DNA of 64,000 nucleotides from G051903925 sp051903925. GTDB lineage: Bacteria > Pseudomonadota > Alphaproteobacteria > Zavarziniales > Zavarziniaceae. This document shows positions 58,632 to 64,000 of this stretch, piece by piece. Positions within the stretch are counted from its first letter, which is position 1. The number at the start of each line of letters is the position of its first letter. The translations under genes were made by a program, and so were the position numbers. Below the pieces are notes generated by a model. That model searched no databases and was not told where the DNA came from. It was given only the letters and a program-made list of their open reading frames with translations. The DNA is taken from the NCBI RefSeq assembly GCF_051903925.1, contig NZ_CP173678.1, positions 806,001 to 870,000 on the forward strand, written 5' to 3'.

Positions 58632-60358
58632 GTCGCCCAGGCCCGCGACAGAAGGCGCACGCGCGCCGCCTGGCGCTGCGCGAACAGGGCCACCGGATCG
58701 GCCGCCGGCGCCTCCAGCACCTGCTGCAGCGCCGCTCCGTCCAGCCAGGCGAAGGGTGACGCGACGGGCAGCGCGCGCGCCTGCTCGACCAGTTGTGCCG
58801 TGGCGGCGTCGTTGACGCGGCCCAGCGCGCGGACACGGGCCGTCTCGGCAGGCTTGGCGCGCAGGCGGATGGGATCGGGAAGCAAACCGGTCATGGCCCC
58901 CCGGAACATGCCGCGCGCCTGCCCTGGCGTAAAGGTCGCCTCCGGCGGCAGGGCAAAGCACAGGTCCAGCACCTCGCGGTCCAGCAGCGGATAGCGATAG
59001 GCCAGGCCATGCCGCGCCCCTGCCAGCGCCCAGGATTCGATGCGCGCCGCCAGCCCGCCGGAAGCCAGCACCGCCTGGAACCCGGCATGCAGGCCACGCG
59101 CCGGATGCGGCCGCGCGAAGGGCTGCAGGTCCGGATCGGCCAGCGCCCGCTCCGCGAATGCCTGCTCCACGAAGGGCAGTGCCAGGGGGTCGATCCCGCC
59201 CCAGCCAGGCTTTGGCGCGGCCGCGGGGCCCCTGCCACGCAGCGCCCACGTGGCCAGCGCCCGGGGCAGCGACGCCGCCGGCCGCGCGCCCTGGCGCCAG
59301 GCACCCAGGGCCGTCCCCCAGCGTCCCCGACGCAACAGGTCGAACCAGCCGGCCAGGTGCCCCAGGCTGGCGAACTCATCCCCGCCCCAGCCCGACAGGA
59401 CCACGCCGATGCCGGCATCGCGCGCCGGACCCAGCGCGTGCTGCTCATAGTCCAGCATCGCGACCGGGTGCCGGGTGAAGTCCGTCGCGGCCAGGGCCGC
59501 CTGCCCCGCCAAGGTCGGCGCCACCACGCGCGGCGCCACGCCCAGGTCGCGCGCCAGGCTCTCGACCAGGGACCAGGCCCGGATGTCGTCCGGCCCCGCG
59601 TCGGGCCCGGGCGGCGCCAGCCAGGTCCATGCAGCGTCCAGGCGGCCATCCCGCGCCGCCAGCAGGGCGATGGCCGAACAGTCCAGTCCCCCGCTCAGGT
59701 GGCTGGCGACCTTCAGCGGCCGCGCGGTGCAGCGCCGCACGGCGCGCGTGATGCGCTCGCGCAGCACCTCCTGCGCCTCTGCCCGCCCGCGCACGGCCAG
59801 GGGGGGCACGGCGGCCCAGTCGTGCCAGGCGTCCAGCCGCGCCCCGCCCTGCCCCACGACCAGGCGGTGCCCGGCCGGCAGGCGCGCCACGTCGTGCCAG
59901 AAGGTCCGCCGCGCCAGCGCAGGCAGCATCCGCACCGGGCGCAGCAGGTGCACGGCCAGCAGCGGCTCGTCCAGGCGCCGCGGCACGCCGGGCACCGCCA
60001 GCAGGCGGTCCAGGTCACCGTCGAAGGCCAGCCGCCCCTGGTCCAGGTGGTGGAACAGCGGCCGCGCGCCCGCGGTGTCGCGTGCCAGAAGGATGCGCCC
60101 GGCCGCGCGGTCCAGCACGGCAAAGGCAAAGTCCCCCAGCAGGCGGTCGCAGCACGCGATCCCCCAGCGGCGATAGGCGGCGGCGATCAGCGCGGCGCCG
60201 TCGGCCTCCCGCTCATCCAGGCCCAGCGCCCGGCGCAGCGCCGCCGCTTCGTCCAGCCAGGCATCGGCGCGGACCAGCAGGCGGCCATCGTCGAAGTCGT
60301 CCGCGGCGCCTGCGTCGCCCGGCAGGGGCCCCGCGACGGACCACAGGCCGCGAATCAT
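58628..60358 (-). CDS. asparagine-synthase-like ATP-dependent ligase (lasso-cyclase-like)
   Basis: A 576-residue protein of the AsnB/McjC superfamily. The N-terminal glutaminase-like domain is present (DRLLGDFAFAVLDRAAGRIL, LARDTAGARPLFHH) but the residue after Met is Ile, not the Cys nucleophile, so it cannot use glutamine in the normal way. The synthetase domain has the pyrophosphate loop SGGLDCS (222-228), VVLSGWGGDEFASLGHLAGW and YRYPLLDREVLDLCFALPPE. Adenylation of a carboxylate followed by amide formation is the family chemistry; lasso cyclases use it to close a side-chain ring. It overlaps both the HprK-like and the PqqD genes by four bases. Confidence 0.88.
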   Translation of the reverse strand: MIRGLWSVAGPLPGDAGAADDFDDGRLLVRADAWLDEAAALRRALGLDEREADGAALIAAAYRRWGIACCDRLLGDFAFAVLDRAAGRILLARDTAGARPLFHHLDQGRLAFDGDLDRLLAVPGVPRRLDEPLLAVHLLRPVRMLPALARRTFWHDVARLPAGHRLVVGQGGARLDAWHDWAAVPPLAVRGRAEAQEVLRERITRAVRRCTARPLKVASHLSGGLDCSAIALLAARDGRLDAAWTWLAPPGPDAGPDDIRAWSLVESLARDLGVAPRVVAPTLAGQAALAATDFTRHPVAMLDYEQHALGPARDAGIGVVLSGWGGDEFASLGHLAGWFDLLRRGRWGTALGAWRQGARPAASLPRALATWALRGRGPAAAPKPGWGGIDPLALPFVEQAFAERALADPDLQPFARPHPARGLHAGFQAVLASGGLAARIESWALAGARHGLAYRYPLLDREVLDLCFALPPEATFTPGQARGMFRGAMTGLLPDPIRLRAKPAETARVRALGRVNDAATAQLVEQARALPVASPFAWLDGAALQQVLEAPAADPVALFAQRQAARVRLLSRAWAT

Positions 60359-61251
60359 GGCAGCGCCGCCTCCAGCCGATCGAGCGCGGTCGCGAAATGC
60401 GCCCAGCCCCAGTCCAGGTCCAGCGCCCCGATCGGGCAGACCCGCGCCACCGCCGCCGCCCAGCGCAGATGCCCCGCCGCCCGGCCCAGCGTGGCCGCCG
60501 GGACGCCGCCGGCGGTCGCGCGGGCGACGCGCGCGAAGTCGCCGCCACCGCCGCCATCCTCGACCCCGTACATCAGGCTGCCCAGGGGCGGCGCACCGCG
60601 CCAGCGCGGCACCAGGATGGCGCCCAGGGGCAGTGCCGCCGCGGCCTGCCGCACCGGCACCCGGAGCAGGCTCATGTCCCGCCGCACCAGGCTTGCGGTG
60701 GACCAGGCGGCGGCGGTCCAGCCCTGCTGCTCCGGCCACAGCAGCAGCCAGGGCGCCTGAACCTGGCATGTGACGGCCCCCGCCGCCGGGCATAGGCGCA
60801 GCAGGCCGTCGGCCACGACCGCATGCCCCCGCGCCGCCAGGCCCGCGGCAAGTGCCGACTTGCCGATCGCCGACGGACCGATGATCGCCATCACCCGGCC
60901 GCGGATCGCGACGGCCGAGGCGGCCAGCAGCCAGTCGCCGCGCAGCGCGCACGCCAGGGCAAAGACGGAATGCAGCAGCAGCAGCGCAACCGCCGCCGGA
61001 TCGGCGGCGGCGGCCGGCTCCACGGTGATCTGCGTGCCATCCGGGACGATGTGATATCGGGCGACCCCTGCGACCTGCCACAGCACGCCCCCATCGCCCA
61101 CGGCGTGCACGGGATGACCAGCCTCCGCCGCCCCCGCGGGCACAATGCCGCGCCGCACCACCAGGTCGGGCTTTGCATCGGGCGCCGCCGGGAGCAGGCC
61201 AGGCAGGTCCAGCGCGCTGTCCAGGACCAAGCCGCAATAGCTGAGCTTCAC
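60355..61251 (-). CDS. HprK-like P-loop kinase
   Basis: A 298-residue relative of HPr kinase/phosphorylase. The P-loop is IGPSAIGKSALAAGLAARGH (Walker A at 125-132), followed by the HprK-like VVADG. The N-terminal 110 residues (LVLDSALDLPGLLPAAPDA) are not the HprK N-domain. The C-terminal third is Ala/Gly-rich, without the HprK signature loop, so HPr itself is an unlikely substrate. Related kinases occur in lasso and other RiPP clusters, where some phosphorylate a C-terminal Ser of the precursor. GTG 61251 is the start. It lies 12 bases after the sulfotransferase and overlaps the synthase gene. Confidence 0.82.
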   Translation of the reverse strand: MKLSYCGLVLDSALDLPGLLPAAPDAKPDLVVRRGIVPAGAAEAGHPVHAVGDGGVLWQVAGVARYHIVPDGTQITVEPAAAADPAAVALLLLHSVFALACALRGDWLLAASAVAIRGRVMAIIGPSAIGKSALAAGLAARGHAVVADGLLRLCPAAGAVTCQVQAPWLLLWPEQQGWTAAAWSTASLVRRDMSLLRVPVRQAAAALPLGAILVPRWRGAPPLGSLMYGVEDGGGGGDFARVARATAGGVPAATLGRAAGHLRWAAAVARVCPIGALDLDWGWAHFATALDRLEAALP

Positions 61252-61263
61252 CGCGTCGCCGCC

Positions 61264-62640
61264 CTAGAAGCCGCGCGCCTGCAGCGCCGGCTGCACCGCC
61301 GCATGCGCAGCCGCCAGCCGCTCTGCCAGGTCGGGGGGCAGGGCGCGCGCGCCCTGGCCGATGCGCCCATGGCGGAAGAACGGGCGGCCCAGGCGCCCCT
61401 CGGCAAAGCCGGTGGCCGTCTCCTGCGCCTGCAGCCGGTCCAGCCGCGCCGCGTCCAGGGCGGCCATGATGGCGGCGTCGTCATGCGCAAAACCCAGGAA
61501 GCGGATCGCCGCGCGAAAGGTGCGCAGCGGAGCGGCGCGCGCCTCCTCATAGCGCATCACGTGCAGCGCCAGCGGCGCCGTCGCCCACGACCTGACATGG
61601 CCCGCCCAGTCCAGCAGGCGCTGCGTCAGCTGGCCGGACAGGCGGCGCCCGGGCGCCGCCAGCATGGCCTCCGGGCGCAGCATGGCCGCGGCTTCTGCGG
61701 CCGGGTGATGGCCGAAATGATCGGCGGCGGACAGCGCCACATCGGCCGGGTCGCGCACCAGGTACAGCGCCGCGACGTCGGGCGCTGCCCCCAGCAGCGG
61801 GCGCCCATCCGGCAGCAGGGTCCAGGCGTCGTGCGCCTTGCGCAGCAGCACGGGCGCCGGGCTGGCCGCCGCCATCAGGCGGTCGGCCTGGGGCCGCAGG
61901 CGCGCGATCTCCGCCGCGGTCAGCAGGGCCGAGGGCACACCCAGCAGCCGGTCGAAATCCGGCCGTGCAGCCGACAGGGGCGTGCGCATGGGCAGGCGGT
62001 TGATGTCGACCGGCGCCCGGTCCGGGTGCAGCAGGTTGGCCAGGACGATGCGCAGCCAGGTGTTGCCCGACTTGGGATAGGACGCCAGCCACACCGTGCG
62101 GGCCGGATGCGGCGGCAGCGCCGGCCGTTGCGCCTCCGGTGCCTGGCGATCCAGCACCAGGCGCAGCATGTCCGCCCGCGCTGCCACCTGGCGGAATCCG
62201 CAGCGCCGGTACAAGCGCAAGGCCGGCGCGTTGTCGGGCTTGACGTCCAGGCCGATCGCGTCCAGGCCCAGGTCGTCGAAGGCGTGGCGGATCACGGCGC
62301 GCAGAGCGGGCGCCTGGTGGCCGCCGCCGCGCGCTTCCGGCGCCGCCATGACGCGCCCCAGTTCGCCCACGCGGCCGCCCTCGCCCAGGCCGTGGAGGGA
62401 CACCAGCCCGACCGCCGTGCCGGGCCGGGCCGCGTCCTCCACGATCCAGGCGAAGTCGCCGGCGCGGGCCCGCTGGGCCGCCACCCAGGCCTGCTGGGCG
62501 ACCGCCGCGACGGGGGCGCTGTCGACGAACCAGCGACGCACGTCATCGCGATTGCGCCAGGCGCGCACCCGCTCGCCATCCTCCGGCGCCAGGGGGCGCA
62601 GCCGCACCCCCGCCCCCGCCAGCGGCGGCGCCACCGCCAT
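61264..62640 (-). CDS. GNAT acetyltransferase-sulfotransferase fusion
   Basis: Two enzymes in one 458-residue chain. Residues about 10-165 are a GNAT N-acetyltransferase of the RimJ/RimL type (GVRLRPLAPEDGERVRAWRN; LGRVMAAPEARGGGHQAPAL with the acetyl-CoA loop; KPDNAPALRLYRRCGFRQVA). After a Pro-rich linker (168-180) comes a sulfotransferase: the PAPS 5'-phosphosulfate loop is YPKSGNTWLR (188-197), the 3'-phosphate site lies in LYLVRDPADVALS, and the helical C-terminus contains MRYEEARAAPLRTF. Its ATG overlaps the stop of the aminotransferase gene (TGATG). The order amine formation, acylation, sulfation suggests successive steps on one substrate, probably a sugar or peptide. Confidence 0.85.
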   Translation of the reverse strand: MAVAPPLAGAGVRLRPLAPEDGERVRAWRNRDDVRRWFVDSAPVAAVAQQAWVAAQRARAGDFAWIVEDAARPGTAVGLVSLHGLGEGGRVGELGRVMAAPEARGGGHQAPALRAVIRHAFDDLGLDAIGLDVKPDNAPALRLYRRCGFRQVAARADMLRLVLDRQAPEAQRPALPPHPARTVWLASYPKSGNTWLRIVLANLLHPDRAPVDINRLPMRTPLSAARPDFDRLLGVPSALLTAAEIARLRPQADRLMAAASPAPVLLRKAHDAWTLLPDGRPLLGAAPDVAALYLVRDPADVALSAADHFGHHPAAEAAAMLRPEAMLAAPGRRLSGQLTQRLLDWAGHVRSWATAPLALHVMRYEEARAAPLRTFRAAIRFLGFAHDDAAIMAALDAARLDRLQAQETATGFAEGRLGRPFFRHGRIGQGARALPPDLAERLAAAHAAVQPALQARGF

Positions 62641-63797
62641 CAGGACGCGACCGCGGGTGCTGCACCCACCGCGTCCAGGCCCTGCCGCACCAGGCCGGCG
62701 ACATGGTCCACCGTCGCCTCGTCCAGGCCCAGGTGCAGCGGCAGCGAAATCAGCGACAGGCTGGCCGCCCGCGCCGCCGGGCAGTGCCCCGCCTGGTCGG
62801 CGTACATCGGGTACTCGGTATTGTCGCGATAATGGACGCCCGGATAGACCTCGCGCGCGTTCAGCCAGGCCATCAGGTCGTCCCGCCGGTCGACCCGGAT
62901 CGGGAACAGGTGGCCGGACGGCACGCAGTCCGGCGCCTCCGGCTGCAACGTCACGCGCGGGTCTTCGGCCAGGCGGGCACGATAGCGGGCCGCCAGCTGC
63001 CGCCGCCGTGCGTTGTCGCGTTCCAGATGCCGCAGCTGGACCAGGGCGATCGCCGCCATGATGGAATTGCCGTGGTACTTGAAGCCCGTGTCGGCGACAT
63101 CGTAGCGCCAGCGATAGGTGGCGTCGGACTGCGTGCGCGCATAGGTGTCCTTGTCGATGCCCAGCCAGCTCAGCCGCCGCGCCGCCGCGTCGTCCACGCC
63201 CTGGGCAAAGCAGACGGCCCCCGAGTCGCCGGTGGGCAGGTTCTTGACCGCGTGGAAACTGAAGACGGCGGCATCCGCGTCGTGCCCGACATGGGCTCCG
63301 TCCAGGCGGGTGCCCGCCATGTGCGCGGCGTCCAGGATCAGCGCGATGCCCCGCGCGCGGCACAGGTCGCGCACGGCCGCGTAGCGCCCCGCAGTCCCGC
63401 CAAAGCCCACGAACATCACCGCCCGCGTGCGTGGGCTGAGGCGCGCCGCCACCGCGTCGGGGTCCAGGCACAGGAACCGGTCGACATCGGCCATGACAGG
63501 GCGCAGCCCGGCATGCAGGATCGCGTGATTGGTGGAGACGAAGGTCAGCGGCGTGCTGATCACCTCGTCCCCCGCGGCCCAGCCCAGGCGCCGCTTCAGC
63601 ACCTCCAGCGCCAGGTGCAGGCCGGCCGTGGCGGAATTCAGGAAATGCGCATGGGCAAGGCCGGTCTGGCGGCACCATTCCGCCTCGAACTCCAGCGTCT
63701 TGTATCCCGCACCGGTCCAGCCGCGCTCCAGGCAGGCCCGCACTTCCTCCAGGCACTCCTCAACCGAGAAGTGCGGTACGAACAGATGCACGGCCAT
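62640..63797 (-). CDS. DegT/DnrJ/EryC1/StrS-family PLP aminotransferase
   Basis: A 385-residue PLP enzyme of the sugar-aminotransferase family, which converts keto-sugar nucleotides to amino sugars. HFLNSATAGLHLALEVL, DEVISTPLTFVSTNHAILHA and VMADVDRFLCLDPDAV are typical; the PLP pocket has LILDAAHMAGT (D156, H159) and the Schiff-base lysine K185 in FSFHAVKNLPTGDSG. The C-terminal substrate loop contains VPSGHLFPIRVDRRDDLMAW and YPGVHYRDNTEYPMY. It is the first visible gene of the minus-strand cluster, coupled to the GNAT-sulfotransferase gene. No sugar-nucleotide dehydratase is in the window. Confidence 0.9.
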   Translation of the reverse strand: MAVHLFVPHFSVEECLEEVRACLERGWTGAGYKTLEFEAEWCRQTGLAHAHFLNSATAGLHLALEVLKRRLGWAAGDEVISTPLTFVSTNHAILHAGLRPVMADVDRFLCLDPDAVAARLSPRTRAVMFVGFGGTAGRYAAVRDLCRARGIALILDAAHMAGTRLDGAHVGHDADAAVFSFHAVKNLPTGDSGAVCFAQGVDDAAARRLSWLGIDKDTYARTQSDATYRWRYDVADTGFKYHGNSIMAAIALVQLRHLERDNARRRQLAARYRARLAEDPRVTLQPEAPDCVPSGHLFPIRVDRRDDLMAWLNAREVYPGVHYRDNTEYPMYADQAGHCPAARAASLSLISLPLHLGLDEATVDHVAGLVRQGLDAVGAAPAVAS

Positions 63798-64000
63798 GGC
63801 TTGCCCGATCCCCGGTCACCGCTCCCCTGCCCTGTATCGGCCCTTGGCAGGTTCCGGCGCAAGCGCGGGCGAATGCTGCGTGCGCCTGGCGGCGCGCCCC
63901 CGCCGGCCTGCGAGCTGCCCCGGGCGTCGATTCCTTTGGAGCGTCGGCGCCCTGCCTGCGTTGTCATCTGGGCGCTGCCGGAGGGGCAGTCCCCCGATGC

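Noticed and set aside
58090..60358. A canonical lasso-peptide cluster
   Set aside because: PqqD-like and cyclase-like genes fit, but no B2 transglutaminase-like protease is present and the small peptide has no Thr-2/Gly-1-type core or clear ring-acceptor spacing, so the lasso label is not asserted.
62640..63756. Upstream extension of the GNAT-sulfotransferase frame across the aminotransferase gene
   Set aside because: The frame is open by chance; the overlapping DegT gene has all PLP motifs, and the GNAT domain begins right after ATG 62640.

Overview
The window is a very GC-rich, gene-dense bacterial chromosome segment. Gene content points to an aerobic, heterotrophic alphaproteobacterium of the Rhodospirillales/Acetobacterales type. 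The clues are the run tsaD (divergent)-hemC-hemD-mitofilin-like-hemY, hspQ, a two-hairpin serC leader of the kind described in alphaproteobacteria, a CrtZ-type carotenoid hydroxylase, and several acyl-CoA dehydrogenases. Genus cannot be assigned from sequence alone. There are no phage genes, insertion sequences, rRNAs or CRISPR arrays; one tRNA (Thr, CGT) is present.

Layout. 1-6.8 kb: the end of an acyl-CoA dehydrogenase, two tandem paralogous unknown genes, a DapA-family aldolase, two small unknown/NTF2-like genes, cysE, an EamA exporter and a HIT protein. 7.2-7.5 kb: two tiny membrane proteins closed by a perfect 18-bp hairpin. 7.7-15.2 kb: tsaD and the haem genes, then glycosyl- and acetyltransferases and tRNA-Thr. 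15.3-18.8 kb: crtZ, crtE and an ABC exporter. 18.9-25.7 kb: a leucine/isovalerate degradation operon (ivd, mccB, mccA, a CoA-ester lyase) divergent from a TetR regulator and a truncated haemoglobin. 25.9-30.3 kb: a secreted protein, a small lipoprotein, two paralogous acyl-CoA dehydrogenases separated by an inverted pair of interspersed palindromes, and a metallo-hydrolase. 30.3-33.5 kb: a small exopolysaccharide module. 33.6-38 kb: hspQ, the serine pathway pair serC-serA and an SDR.

38.1-53.6 kb is a nearly complete type II secretion/type IV pilus-like (MSHA-like) machine: four pseudopilin-like proteins, a PilZ protein, a minimal prepilin peptidase, a secretin, inner-membrane PilO- and PilMN-like proteins, a GspF-like platform, a GspE ATPase and a major pilin. 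A Ser/Thr kinase-SUMF protein and a histidine kinase-FHA protein sit inside the same operon, which suggests phospho-control of the machine. A five-TM/PAS/GGDEF/GAF protein follows across a 740-base gene-free region that looks less GC-rich.

56.4-63.8 kb, all on the minus strand, is a compact modification cluster: a DegT aminotransferase, a GNAT-sulfotransferase fusion, an HprK-like kinase, an asparagine-synthase-like ATP-dependent ligase, a PqqD-like peptide-binding protein, a 56-residue peptide, and a SPINDLY/O-GlcNAc-transferase-like enzyme. Stop/start overlaps link the middle genes. It looks like a peptide-tailoring (lasso-like RiPP) system without a recognisable B2 leader peptidase, and is the most likely place for an undescribed system. 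The upstream end lies close to the window edge, so it may continue outside.
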